Assembly (NCBI GenBank): GCA_964451325.1
Contig: CAYVHO010000009.1
Location: forward strand, 31,093 to 95,092
From: JAADHI01 sp964451325
Lineage (GTDB): Bacteria > Nitrospirota > Nitrospiria > SBBL01 > JAADHI01
DNA length: 64,000 nt
Direction: 5' to 3'
Positions 16,575 to 24,596 of this stretch are shown here, one piece after another. Positions within the stretch are counted from its first letter, which is position 1, and the number at the start of each line of letters is the position of its first letter. Below the pieces are notes generated by a model. It did not search any database. It was not told the DNA's origin and saw nothing but the letters and a program-made list of their open reading frames with translations. The position numbers and the translations under genes are program-made.

Positions 16575-17369
16575 TTATTTTGAGCGGGATTTTTCTGTAC
16601 GGCTTTTTGTTATCGCCTTCTTCTCAAAAAGCACACTTCTTTCGTCAGGCGACACTTCTGTCCTGAGAGGAACTTCGTAATAACATTGATTCCGTCCACC
16701 TGTTTTTGCTTTGTAGAGATTTTCGTCCGCTGCTTTAAGGAGCTGGGCCGCGTCGGGGGCTGTCGCCCTTTTCACTTCTGCGGCTCCAATACTGAGGGTC
16801 ACCGATAGAGACTGCTTCTCTTGAATCACAATTTTTTCTTCCGAGATGGATTTTCTGAGTCGTTCCGCAACTTGGATTGCATATTTAAGCGAACAATTCG
16901 GGAGGATGACCGCAAATTCTTCTCCGCCATAACGAGAAAGCGTGTCTCCGGGCCTCAGCTCTTGTTTGAGGCGCTTGGCAACGGTCTCAAGCACACAATC
17001 TCCCTCGGGGTGTCCATATTGGTCGTTGATATTTTTAAAATGATCAATGTCAAGCATGAGCAATACGCAAGGCGTGTCATCTCGCCGTGCCCGATGGACT
17101 TCGCGTTGCAGCGCAATTTTAAAATAGCGCTGATTGCTGAGTCCGGTGAGTCCATCGTGCATGGATAAAGAACAGAGCGTATCGATAACACCTTGCAAAA
17201 CTTGAGAAGGATCAAGTGCTGCATCCAGCCTCGGGTCGGGATAACCCGCGTGACAGATGAGCTGAATGGCTTCACTCAGGTTGACCTTGTGTCCTGAGGT
17301 TTGAGATTTGCTCGAAGTTTCTTCTGATTGTGACTGAGGGGCGAACATTATCTGCGACCTGAATATCAT
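16575..17369 (-). CDS. Diguanylate cyclase (GGDEF domain)
   Basis: A 264-residue cytoplasmic protein. An N-terminal region of about 85 residues matches no sensor domain I recognise. The GGDEF domain starts at HDGLTGLSNQRYF, binds metal through LMLDIDHFKNINDQYGH and has the active-site motif GGEEF. The product-inhibition I-site RPGD sits exactly five residues before GGEEF. It should therefore be an active, feedback-inhibited c-di-GMP synthase. It converges with mutY and is not in an operon. ATG 17348 is an alternative start. A possible c-di-GMP reader (PilZ) lies at 35.3 kb. Confidence 0.92.
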   Translation of the reverse strand: MIFRSQIMFAPQSQSEETSSKSQTSGHKVNLSEAIQLICHAGYPDPRLDAALDPSQVLQGVIDTLCSLSMHDGLTGLSNQRYFKIALQREVHRARRDDTPCVLLMLDIDHFKNINDQYGHPEGDCVLETVAKRLKQELRPGDTLSRYGGEEFAVILPNCSLKYAIQVAERLRKSISEEKIVIQEKQSLSVTLSIGAAEVKRATAPDAAQLLKAADENLYKAKTGGRNQCYYEVPLRTEVSPDERSVLFEKKAITKSRTEKSRSK

Positions 17370-17602
17370 GTATTGGGCTGCCTTCTCTCCCCTCTATCAT
17401 AACATACGGCAAAAAGGCGGAAGGAAGGGCTGAAAGATCTCTCTCTGGTCGAGCGTTTTTGCTTCGTTTTAATTCAGACCCCTCAATGTGGGCATTTTTA
17501 TTCGTGCGAAAACTCAAAATCCAAGCTTCTAGCTACTCACTTTATTTATCATAAAGTCCCATTAAAAGTTCAAGATGGAATACGATTCCCCCTTTTACTT
17601 TC

Positions 17603-17632
17603 TTGACTTTCAAGCTTAATCAGACATATAAT
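17603..17632 (+). promoter_or_regulatory. Promoter of the ffh-rpsP-trmD-rplS operon
   Basis: TTGACT at 17603-17608 and TATAAT at 17627-17632, spaced 18 bases, about 35 bases before the ffh ATG. It is one of the closest matches to a sigma-70 consensus in the window and is correctly placed for a highly expressed translation operon. Confidence 0.7.
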
Positions 17633-17666
17633 CGGCCTATTTTTCGTGGGAGATCTGTGCCTCGTT

Positions 17667-18989
17667 ATGCTAGAAAATATTACAAAACGTCTGGATAAGC
17701 TCTTTAGAAAAATCCGGGGACGCGGGCTTTTAACCGAAGAAAATATCGACGAAACCCTTCGAGAAGTACGTTTTGCTTTACTGGAATCGGACGTGCATTT
17801 TAAGGTTGCGAAGCGCTTCTGCGAGGCCGTTCGGAAAAAGGCGGTTGGCAAGGCCGTGCTTGAGAGTCTTACACCCGGACAACAGGTCGTCAAAATTGTT
17901 TCGGAAGAGCTGACCGAGTTGATGGGGGGCCAAAGCAAGGGACTTGCGCTTGCGGCCCTTCCCCCAACGGTTGTCATGTTGGTGGGACTTCAAGGTTCAG
18001 GAAAAACCACCACTGCGGGAAAACTGGCCCTGTTTTTTAAGGAAAAAGACAAACGTGTTCTTTTGGTCGCAGCTGATCTTCAACGTCCAGCCGCTGTTGA
18101 GCAATTGCAAACACTGGGTAAATCCATAGAAGTATCGGTTGTTTCCCCTAATTCTGAAAAAAATCCTGTGGCGGCAGCCGAAAAAGGGATTGAATATGGC
18201 AGGACCCACGGTTTTGATGTTGTAATCCTGGATACAGCGGGACGGATTGAGGTTGATGAAGTCTTAATGTCCGAGTTGTCTGAGATGAAGGTCCGCACAA
18301 AACCTGATGAAATTTTGCTGGTTGCGGACGCCATGACGGGTCAGGTGGCAGTGAATGTTGCCGAAACCTTTCATCAAAAACTTGTTTTGACCGGAGTGGT
18401 TTTAACAAAGACAGAGGGAGACGCCAGAGGCGGTGCCATTTTGTCCATCCGTGCGGTAACCGGTGCGCCGGTACGCTTTATCGGAACGGGAGAAAAGCTC
18501 GATGCCCTGGAGCTGTTTCACCCGGATCGTATGGCCTCACGTATTTTGGGTATGGGAGATGTGCTTTCTCTCGTAGAGCTGGCGCAAGAAAAAACAGATC
18601 TGGCCGAGGCTGCCCTCCTTGAGCAAAAAATACGGAAAGACCAGTTTACCCTGGATGATTTTAGTTCCCAGCTCAATCAAATGAAAAAAATGGGCGGTGC
18701 GGCAAAACTCATGCAAATGATTCCGGGAATGCAGCGCATGAAGGCAATGCCGGACCAAGCAAAAGTCGAGCGGGAGATGAAGTCGGTACAGGCCATGATT
18801 TCCTCCATGACAAGAAGAGAACGGCGAGAACCGGGCATTATCACAGGAAGTCGTCGAAAAAGAATTTCCAGGGGAAGTGGCACATCGGTTCAGGAGCTGA
18901 ACCGGCTGTTGAAGCAGTTTTATCAGGCAAAAAAAATGATGAAGCGCATGTCCTCTGGAAAAAGAATGGGCATGATGCCGGGGCTTTAG
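17667..18989 (+). CDS. ffh: Signal recognition particle protein Ffh
   Basis: A 440-residue SRP GTPase that targets nascent membrane proteins to FtsY. The N domain opens LENITKRLDKLFRKIRGRG. The G domain has G1 GLQGSGKTTTAGKLA, DLQRPAAVEQL, DTAGR and TKTEGDARGGA. The Met-rich M domain begins near residue 300 and contains MKKMGGAAKLMQMIPGM and GSGTSVQELNRLLKQF, which bind 4.5S RNA and signal peptides. ATG 17667 is chosen over GTG 17646 because it matches the family N-terminus. First gene of a long plus-strand run. The SRP RNA is not in the window. Confidence 0.97.
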   Translation: MLENITKRLDKLFRKIRGRGLLTEENIDETLREVRFALLESDVHFKVAKRFCEAVRKKAVGKAVLESLTPGQQVVKIVSEELTELMGGQSKGLALAALPPTVVMLVGLQGSGKTTTAGKLALFFKEKDKRVLLVAADLQRPAAVEQLQTLGKSIEVSVVSPNSEKNPVAAAEKGIEYGRTHGFDVVILDTAGRIEVDEVLMSELSEMKVRTKPDEILLVADAMTGQVAVNVAETFHQKLVLTGVVLTKTEGDARGGAILSIRAVTGAPVRFIGTGEKLDALELFHPDRMASRILGMGDVLSLVELAQEKTDLAEAALLEQKIRKDQFTLDDFSSQLNQMKKMGGAAKLMQMIPGMQRMKAMPDQAKVEREMKSVQAMISSMTRRERREPGIITGSRRKRISRGSGTSVQELNRLLKQFYQAKKMMKRMSSGKRMGMMPGL

Positions 18990-19044
18990 TTAGGGCCTGG
19001 TCAATCGCTTAGGTTTTGAGTCCTATTTGGAACACTTAGAACAG

Positions 19045-19075
19045 TACTCAACCTACAAGATTTGTGGCTTGAGTA
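19045..19075 (+). promoter_or_regulatory. Stem-loop in the ffh-rpsP gap
   Basis: Perfect seven-base arms TACTCAA and TTGAGTA separated by 17 bases, in the 110-base gap between ffh and rpsP, about 25 bases before rpsP. It could be a leader structure or processing site. There is no T run, so it is unlikely to be a terminator. Confidence 0.3.
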
Positions 19076-19099
19076 TCATTACAAACAGAGGGTATTTAG

Positions 19100-19369
19100 A
19101 TGGCAGTTAAGATTCGATTGGCCCGAGTGGGCCGGCATAAACGACCTTTTTACCGTGTGGTCGTGGCGAATATAGAGTCGCCGAGAGACGGAAAATTTAT
19201 TGAAATTTTAGGAACCTACGATCCCCTTCCTGAAACGGTCGATGTAAACATTCAGGTCGACCGGGCAAAATACTGGTTATCAAAAGGTGCTTTGCCCACA
19301 GATACCGTCAAATCAATTTTCAAGAAATCAAAGCTGTTTCAAGCGCCTTCGGAACAGAAGGCATCATAA
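19100..19369 (+). CDS. rpsP: 30S ribosomal protein S16
   Basis: An 89-residue ribosomal protein. The N-terminus MAVKIRLARVGRHKRPFYRV and the later GTYDPLPE and RAKYWLSKGALPTDTV are unmistakable for S16. It lies in the conserved order ffh-rpsP-khpA-rimM-trmD-rplS and assembles early into the 30S subunit, where the neighbouring RimM also acts. Full length. Confidence 0.98.
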   Translation: MAVKIRLARVGRHKRPFYRVVVANIESPRDGKFIEILGTYDPLPETVDVNIQVDRAKYWLSKGALPTDTVKSIFKKSKLFQAPSEQKAS

Positions 19370-19430
19370 GCGAGAGAGCGAGGCTTTCGCTCCATATTCC
19401 TCTTCTCCCAAGAACTCGGAGGTAGCGTCG

Positions 19431-19661
19431 ATGAAGGATCTCATTGAATATATTGCGAAATCGCTGGTAGATCGACCCGAAAGTGTTACGGTTAAAGATA
19501 CTGAAGGTGAAAAGACGACCATCATTGAGCTCAGGGTTGCTCAGGAAGATTTGGGGAAGGTCATTGGCAAGCAGGGTCGAACGGCACGGGCCATGCGAAC
19601 CATCTTGAATGCTGCAGGAACAAAAATTGGAAAAAGGTGTGTTCTTGAGATTCTGGAATAA
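19431..19661 (+). CDS. khpA: KH-domain RNA-binding protein
   Basis: A 76-residue protein consisting of a single KH domain with the GxxG loop in KVIGKQGRTARAMRTI. It binds RNA; in other bacteria it pairs with KhpB and affects cell size and small-RNA regulation. ATG 19431 has a strong GGAGG box seven bases upstream, so the longer upstream frame is discarded. It sits between rpsP and rimM in the standard order. Confidence 0.93.
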   Translation: MKDLIEYIAKSLVDRPESVTVKDTEGEKTTIIELRVAQEDLGKVIGKQGRTARAMRTILNAAGTKIGKRCVLEILE

Positions 19662-19699
19662 ACCTAACTGGATATCTCGCTTTTTCAGATTGAAGCCGT

Positions 19700-20215
19700 T
19701 TGCATGAAGATTTAGTTACAATTGGAAGGGTGCTCAAACCCCTCGGACTTCAGGGTGAGGTTAAGGTCGCGCTTTTGACCGATTTTCCTGCACGTTTTGA
19801 CAATCTTGAGTCGGTGATTGTTCAACCCAGTGAGGGGAACTCTTTTCGAATCCACATCGCGCGTGTCCGTCACGGTGCTCCTTTTGTTTATTTGTCTTTT
19901 GTGGGTTTGACTCATATTGATGCGGTTAGCGCCTTGCAAGGCGCTTTGTTGCAGGTTCCGGTTTCCGAGCGTATCTCGCTCCCAAAAGATCGTTATTTTC
20001 AGTCCGACCTTGTAGGGATGGATGTCTATACGACTGAGGATATGTTTTTAGGCAAGATTGGCAGTATTATTGAGACGGGAAGTCGAGACGTGTTTGTTGT
20101 CGCAGACGGGCCAAAGGAATTTATGGTCCCCGCCCATCCGAAATTTGTGATATCCGTTGATCTGCTGCGAAAGCGGATCGTGCTTGATGCGGTTGAAGGT
20201 TTGTTGGATTTATAA
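19700..20215 (+). CDS. rimM: Ribosome maturation factor RimM
   Basis: A 171-residue 30S maturation factor. The N-terminal barrel opens with VTIGRVLKPLGLQGEVKV, and the second, PRC-barrel part carries RYFQSDLVGMDVYT and EFMVPAHPKFVISVDL, both family signatures. It binds ribosomal protein S19 and helps process 16S rRNA. It starts at TTG 19700 with only a weak Shine-Dalgarno match, and there is no in-frame ATG at the family N-terminus. Its TAA shares a base with the trmD ATG. Confidence 0.95.
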   Translation: MHEDLVTIGRVLKPLGLQGEVKVALLTDFPARFDNLESVIVQPSEGNSFRIHIARVRHGAPFVYLSFVGLTHIDAVSALQGALLQVPVSERISLPKDRYFQSDLVGMDVYTTEDMFLGKIGSIIETGSRDVFVVADGPKEFMVPAHPKFVISVDLLRKRIVLDAVEGLLDL

Positions 20216-20958
20216 TGCGTTGTGATGTCATTACTTTATTTCCAGAGTTGATTCGTTCGTCCTTGGGAGAAAGTATTTTGAACCGTGCCCAGGCAAACGC
20301 TTTGCTGGATGTTCAGATTCACCAACTCAGAGATTTTGCGATGGATAAACACCACACAACGGACGATGCGCCCTACGGGGGCGGCGGAGGAATGTTACTC
20401 AAACCCGAGCCGATTTTTGCAGCCGTTGAAAAAATAAAGTCCTTGCGAGATGGAGACCTTCGCATTATTATGCCCAGCCCACAGGGAAAGATTTTTAGTC
20501 AAAAGATAGCAGAAGATTTTTCCCAGGATAAGCGCACATTGGTTTTTATTTGTGGACATTATGAGGGCATCGATGCCCGTGTGACACAAGGGCTTGAAAT
20601 TGAAGAAATTTCGCTTGGCGATTATATTTTAACCGGAGGTGAATTGCCTGCGGTGACAATGATTGATGCCGCTGCCCGCTTGCTGCCGGGTGTGTTGGGG
20701 GGTGCAAGCTCCGCCTTAGAGGAGTCCTTTGAGAACTCGCTCTTGGAATACCCACATTATACGCGTCCCTACGAATTTCGAGGCATGCAAGTCCCGAAGG
20801 TACTGCTTTCAGGGAATCATGCGGCCATCAGGGATTGGCGAAGAAAAAATGCAATTATTAAAACACAGGAACGGCGACCAGACTTACTGACAGAAGCCGT
20901 TTTAAGCTTGGATGAACAACAAGGTTTGTCGTCTGGGCCTTGTTTAATGGAAAAATAG
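20215..20958 (+). CDS. trmD: tRNA (guanine-N1)-methyltransferase
   Basis: A 247-residue SPOUT-class methyltransferase that makes m1G37 and so prevents +1 frameshifting. The N-terminus MRCDVITLFPELI, the segment DDAPYGGGGGMLLKPEP, the trefoil-knot AdoMet site CGHYEGIDARV and ISLGDYILTGGELPA, and the catalytic Asp region SFENSLLEYPHYTRP are all present. Its ATG overlaps the rimM stop by one base, giving coupling. Confidence 0.98.
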   Translation: MRCDVITLFPELIRSSLGESILNRAQANALLDVQIHQLRDFAMDKHHTTDDAPYGGGGGMLLKPEPIFAAVEKIKSLRDGDLRIIMPSPQGKIFSQKIAEDFSQDKRTLVFICGHYEGIDARVTQGLEIEEISLGDYILTGGELPAVTMIDAAARLLPGVLGGASSALEESFENSLLEYPHYTRPYEFRGMQVPKVLLSGNHAAIRDWRRKNAIIKTQERRPDLLTEAVLSLDEQQGLSSGPCLMEK

Positions 20959-20998
20959 ACAGATCGCGAAATAAGCCCGGGACCTCATTTTCAAGGGA

Positions 20999-21013
20999 TT
21001 GTTCCGGGAACAA
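20999..21013 (+). promoter_or_regulatory. Perfect 15-base palindrome before rplS
   Basis: Arms TTGTTCC and GGAACAA around a single G, ending a few bases before the AAGGAG box of rplS. A one-base centre favours a dimeric DNA-binding protein site over an RNA hairpin, although a shorter RNA stem with a three-base loop is possible. It lies in the 73-base trmD-rplS gap. Confidence 0.4.
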
Positions 21014-21031
21014 AGAAGGAGAGTACAAGAA

Positions 21032-21439
21032 ATGAATCGTTTGGAACGGCTGGAAGTGGGCCTTGAGAAAAAAGATGCCCCGGAAATGAAAATTGGAGAT
21101 ACGGTTCGCGTACATGTGCGAATCAAAGAGGGGGATAAAGAGCGTATCCAGGTTTATGAAGGGATTGTGATTCGTAAAAAAGGCACACGAAACCGCAGAA
21201 CCTTTACGGTGCGCAAAACATCATTTGGCATTGGTGTTGAGCGGATTTTCCCCTTTCATTCCCCCTTTGTCGACAAAGTTGAGACCTTGAGAGAGGGCAA
21301 AGTTCGCAGAGCAAAACTTTATTATTTGCGTTCAAGAACAGGTCGCGCTGCACGGATTGCAGAAAAAGAACGTGTCCGGCCCGCAAAGAAAAAGGCTGTT
21401 GTCGCAACACCCGTGTCTTCCACCGAGCCTGAAGCCTAA
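21032..21439 (+). CDS. rplS: 50S ribosomal protein L19
   Basis: A 135-residue ribosomal protein at the 30S-50S interface. GDTVRVHVRIKEGDKERIQ, FEGIVI-like YEGIVIRKKG, TFTVRKTSFGIGVERIFPF and KLYYLRSRTGRAARI mark the family. A Lys/Ala-rich tail of about 25 residues extends beyond the usual end. ATG 21032 is preceded by AAGGAG; the earlier in-frame ATG at 20999 region is not supported by a binding site. Confidence 0.97.
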   Translation: MNRLERLEVGLEKKDAPEMKIGDTVRVHVRIKEGDKERIQVYEGIVIRKKGTRNRRTFTVRKTSFGIGVERIFPFHSPFVDKVETLREGKVRRAKLYYLRSRTGRAARIAEKERVRPAKKKAVVATPVSSTEPEA

Positions 21440-21480
21440 ACAGACTTCTCGATCATTTGAAAGATAACGCCCCTTCAAAT

Positions 21481-22071
21481 ATGACTTCTTTTGAAGACGC
21501 CTTGTATGCCTCTGGTCATCGGTTTATCTGTGGCATTGACGAAGCAGGCAGGGGGCCACTGGCGGGGCCTGTTGTTGCCGCTGCGGTGATTTTGCCTCAA
21601 AATTGTCTCATGGAAGGCCTTCGAGATTCAAAAAAATTATCGGTCCGACGGCGTGAATTCTTTTTTGATGAGATCCATGAAAAAGCGCAGGCTGTGGGTG
21701 TGGGTATCGTCGACAATGAAATAATTGATAAAATTAACATTCTTCAGGCCACCTTACTTGCCATGCGACAGGCCTTTAAGTCACTTTCAATCAAAGCGGA
21801 TGCGCTCTTGGTTGACGCACTGACCCTGCCTGAGATCGGAATCCCTCAGCAGGGCATTATTCGTGGAGATGATCGATCGCTCAGTATCGCAGCGGCCTCC
21901 GTGATCGCAAAAGTCACACGAGATCGTCTCATGTGTGAATATCACGAACAATTCCCTGCCTACCAGTTTCATCGACACAAGGGTTATGGGACACGTGAAC
22001 ATCTACAGAACATAAAGGTGAATGGCCCATGTCCCCTGCACAGAAAGACATTTCGCGGCGTCATCTGCTGA
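21481..22071 (+). CDS. rnhB: Ribonuclease HII
   Basis: About 196 residues. Cleaves RNA in RNA-DNA hybrids and single ribonucleotides in DNA. The catalytic Asp-Glu pair is in GIDEAGRGPLAGPVVAAAV; later acidic residues are in ALLVDALTLP and ASVIAKVTRDRLM; YQFHRHKGYGTREH is family-typical. ATG 21481 is chosen; TTG 21457 would add eight residues. Neither has a clear ribosome-binding site. The 3' end overlaps yraN by 43 bases. Confidence 0.94.
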   Translation: MTSFEDALYASGHRFICGIDEAGRGPLAGPVVAAAVILPQNCLMEGLRDSKKLSVRRREFFFDEIHEKAQAVGVGIVDNEIIDKINILQATLLAMRQAFKSLSIKADALLVDALTLPEIGIPQQGIIRGDDRSLSIAAASVIAKVTRDRLMCEYHEQFPAYQFHRHKGYGTREHLQNIKVNGPCPLHRKTFRGVIC

Positions 22072-22418
22072 CGGGTGCTGCAGGTGAGGATTACGCCGTC
22101 CGCTATCTTCAAACCTTGGGGTATCGGATTGTTCAGCGGAATTACCGGACGCGGATTGGCGAAATCGATATTATTGCACGTGAAGGAGATGTACTTGTTT
22201 TTGTCGAAGTCAAAACACGCACAGGACGAAATTTCGGGCTACCTCAGTCTGCGGTTGATGCCAGGAAGCAGCTTAAAATTACACGTGTCGCCATGACATA
22301 TCTCAGCAAAAAAAAGGAAACCACGGCATTTTGTCGTTTTGATATTGTTGCGGTTCAGAAAGAAGGCAAGGATTTCAAAATCGAATTGATTCGCAATGCC
22401 TTTGAAATGACGCTTTAA
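22029..22418 (+). CDS. yraN: UPF0102 (YraN) family endonuclease-like protein
   Basis: A 129-residue protein of the YraN family with a restriction-endonuclease-like fold: GEDYAVRYLQTLGYRIVQRN, then the PD-(D/E)xK-type core IGEIDIIAREGDVLVFVEVK. It is usually next to rnhB, as here, and is thought to act on DNA or recombination intermediates, but its role is not well established. The ATG lies inside the rnhB 3' end. Confidence 0.93.
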   Translation: MSPAQKDISRRHLLTGAAGEDYAVRYLQTLGYRIVQRNYRTRIGEIDIIAREGDVLVFVEVKTRTGRNFGLPQSAVDARKQLKITRVAMTYLSKKKETTAFCRFDIVAVQKEGKDFKIELIRNAFEMTL

Positions 22419-22432
22419 TTTAAAAAAAGCGG

Positions 22433-22445
22433 TATACTGAAAACG
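22433..22445 (+). promoter_or_regulatory. Possible -10 box giving a leaderless transcript
   Basis: TATACT at 22433-22438 ends seven bases before the ATG at 22446, and there is no Shine-Dalgarno match between them. If this is a real -10 element, the transcript would begin at or next to the start codon. No good -35 is visible at the right distance. Confidence 0.25.
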
Positions 22446-22889
22446 ATGTTTATCGGGGTTAATACAAATATTAGGTATAAAAATGAAACCTTCCATATCC
22501 AGACAGAGGATGGCGGATTGGATCATCATACCTTGACGACAATCTTGTTTAAGAAGGGCGCAATTCTTTCTTCGAAAAAAACAAGTTATATCGACATCGA
22601 AAAATCTCCGACCTATAACGACACGATCAAGACAATGATGCAGGAACAACATAAACAGATGGCGCGTGATTTAATCAGTGGAAAATTTGAAAATTCAATA
22701 AACCTCAAAAAAGAAAAATCTTCTCCCGAAACAAAAAAGGCTTCTGAAAAAAGTAAGACCTCAGTCGCTACGGACAATGCAAAAAAAGAAGCGGCTTTCG
22801 CCGGGGCAGGGCAAAACCCTGACCAGGAAGATCCTTTGAAGGGTCTGATTTTTGACTATCTGGAAAAGAAAGATGCCAGGCGCGGATAG
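22446..22889 (+). CDS. Conserved hypothetical protein
   Basis: A 147-residue protein of unknown function. The first 85 residues look folded (FIGVNTNIRYKNETFHIQTE, ILSSKKTSYIDI, MMQEQHKQMARDLISGKFE); I recall similar proteins from deltaproteobacteria but no function. The second part is Lys/Ser/Glu-rich and probably disordered. It has no signal peptide or membrane helix, so it is likely cytoplasmic. It follows yraN by 27 bases and has no ribosome-binding site. Confidence 0.75.
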   Translation: MFIGVNTNIRYKNETFHIQTEDGGLDHHTLTTILFKKGAILSSKKTSYIDIEKSPTYNDTIKTMMQEQHKQMARDLISGKFENSINLKKEKSSPETKKASEKSKTSVATDNAKKEAAFAGAGQNPDQEDPLKGLIFDYLEKKDARRG

Positions 22890-23010
22890 AATCCAGCCAT
22901 CAAAACCTCCTATACGCTCCGACTGTGTTCCACGCTTTTTGTCTTGATTGTATAATGCTCTCCTCAGCTTCCTCGTGCTCTAATTGTTTCTCGGAGTTTT
23001 TAAGGCCATC

Positions 23011-23679
23011 ATGATTCAAATGTTCCATGTCTCTAAATATTACCGAAAAGACTTTTTGGCCTTGGATGATATCAATCTAAAAATTGATAAAGGTGAGTTT
23101 GTTTTTGTGACCGGTTCGAGTGGTGCAGGGAAATCAACCTTATTGAAACTCATTTTTTGTGAAGAACGGGCCGATCAGGGACAGATTCTTATTGGGGGGA
23201 AAAATGTTTCTCGTTTGAAAGAGCGTCAAATCCCCTTTGTTCGTCGCAATATTGGGTTTGTGTTTCAGGATTTTAAACTCGTCAAACGCAAAACTGTCTT
23301 TGATAATGTGGCACTGCCACTCGAAATTGTGGGGGCATCGCGTACAGAAATCAAAAAAAGGGTGCATGAGGTCCTAAAAATGGTTCGTATTGAACACCGT
23401 CAATCGCAACGTCCTGCTTACCTTTCCGGGGGAGAACAACAGCGGGTTGCGATCGCACGAGCTTTGGTCAATCGTCCTGCCATTTTGCTTGCGGACGAGC
23501 CGACAGGAAATTTAGATGAAGACCTTGCGATGGATATCGTTGGACTTTTGCGAAATATTCAAACGGCTGGAACGACCGTCGTTGTTGCAACACATGATCG
23601 CCATCTTTTTGAAAAGATTTCAAGGCGAAGGCTGATTTTAGACCAGGGCCGAATTATTTCGGACGGTATCCCTGAATGA
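23011..23679 (+). CDS. ftsE: Cell division ATP-binding protein FtsE
   Basis: A 222-residue ABC ATPase. Walker A is GSSGAGKSTLLK, the signature motif LSGGEQQRVAIARAL and Walker B LLADEPTGNLD. The N-terminus MIQMFHVSKYYRKDFLALDD fits FtsE. With FtsX it forms the septal complex that transmits ATP hydrolysis to periplasmic activators of cell-wall amidases. ATG 23011 is chosen over an upstream start because AAGG precedes it and it matches the family. It overlaps ftsX by four bases. Confidence 0.96.
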   Translation: MIQMFHVSKYYRKDFLALDDINLKIDKGEFVFVTGSSGAGKSTLLKLIFCEERADQGQILIGGKNVSRLKERQIPFVRRNIGFVFQDFKLVKRKTVFDNVALPLEIVGASRTEIKKRVHEVLKMVRIEHRQSQRPAYLSGGEQQRVAIARALVNRPAILLADEPTGNLDEDLAMDIVGLLRNIQTAGTTVVVATHDRHLFEKISRRRLILDQGRIISDGIPE

Positions 23680-24596
23680 GGCAATTTTATTACCATCTTA
23701 AAACCGCGTTTGAAAATATCCAATTGAATCAGACGATGGGCTTTTTCTCTCTTATTTCTCTGGGTTTGACGCTGATGCTTTTTGGGATTTTTTTGCTTTT
23801 TTATGGAAATGTACAGGGATTTGTGCAAAACATGCGTGAAAGTGTGCAATTTAGCATCTACCTCAAGGATAGCGCAGATCAGAATGCCATTCACAAACTT
23901 AAAGAAAGACTGAATGACGATCAACGGATTTTGTCCTCGACCTATATTTCTAAAGAAGAAGCGTTGAAAATTTTCAATGCTTCTTTTCATGACAAGGGTT
24001 TAATTGCGCGTTTGGGCGAAAACCCTCTGCCCGCCTCCTTTGAGGTCATTGTCAAAGCCGACTATCAGGAAGCAAAATCACTCGAAGAAATCATAACGAT
24101 CTTTGCCGGTTTTTCGGGGGTTGAAGAGGTCCAATATGGTTCGGAGTGGCTTGAGAATTTAAATGCTTTTTTGAACTTACTGCGTCTGGTGGGTGTCGGC
24201 ATTGGTGGTTTTTTGGCCGTCACGATCACGACCAATATTGCGAATACCATCCGGCTTCATTTTTACAATCGACGTGAGGAAATTGAAATCATGAAGCTCA
24301 TTGGCGCGACCCACGGGTTCATTAAAATTCCCTTTTTTATCGAGGGGCTACTCATGGGTGCGATGAGTAGTCTTATTGCAATTTTCCTTCTTTTTTTACT
24401 TTTCGATTTTGTAAAAGACTACCTTGAAGTATTCTTGGCCTCAATGGGGAGCCTTGAGGGCTTGCAGTTTTTGCCCCTAAAATTCCTGTTTGGCATGATA
24501 TTAGCGGGAAGTGCCCTGGGTGGAATTGGAAGCTATATTTCACTGAGTCATCTTTTGAGATTGCGTAACCCGGATTATGTTACAAAAACACCTTAA
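23676..24596 (+). CDS. ftsX: Cell division protein FtsX
   Basis: A 306-residue inner-membrane protein. A first helix (SLISLGLTLMLFGIFLLFYG) is followed by a large extracytoplasmic loop (about 50-165; LGENPLPASFEVIVK is typical) that contacts EnvC, then three helices of the FtsX/MacB permease fold, with NRREEIEIMKLIGATHGFI between them. It works with FtsE. ATG 23676 overlaps the ftsE stop; its 3' end overlaps the EnvC-like gene by 20 bases. Confidence 0.96.
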   Translation: MRQFYYHLKTAFENIQLNQTMGFFSLISLGLTLMLFGIFLLFYGNVQGFVQNMRESVQFSIYLKDSADQNAIHKLKERLNDDQRILSSTYISKEEALKIFNASFHDKGLIARLGENPLPASFEVIVKADYQEAKSLEEIITIFAGFSGVEEVQYGSEWLENLNAFLNLLRLVGVGIGGFLAVTITTNIANTIRLHFYNRREEIEIMKLIGATHGFIKIPFFIEGLLMGAMSSLIAIFLLFLLFDFVKDYLEVFLASMGSLEGLQFLPLKFLFGMILAGSALGGIGSYISLSHLLRLRNPDYVTKTP

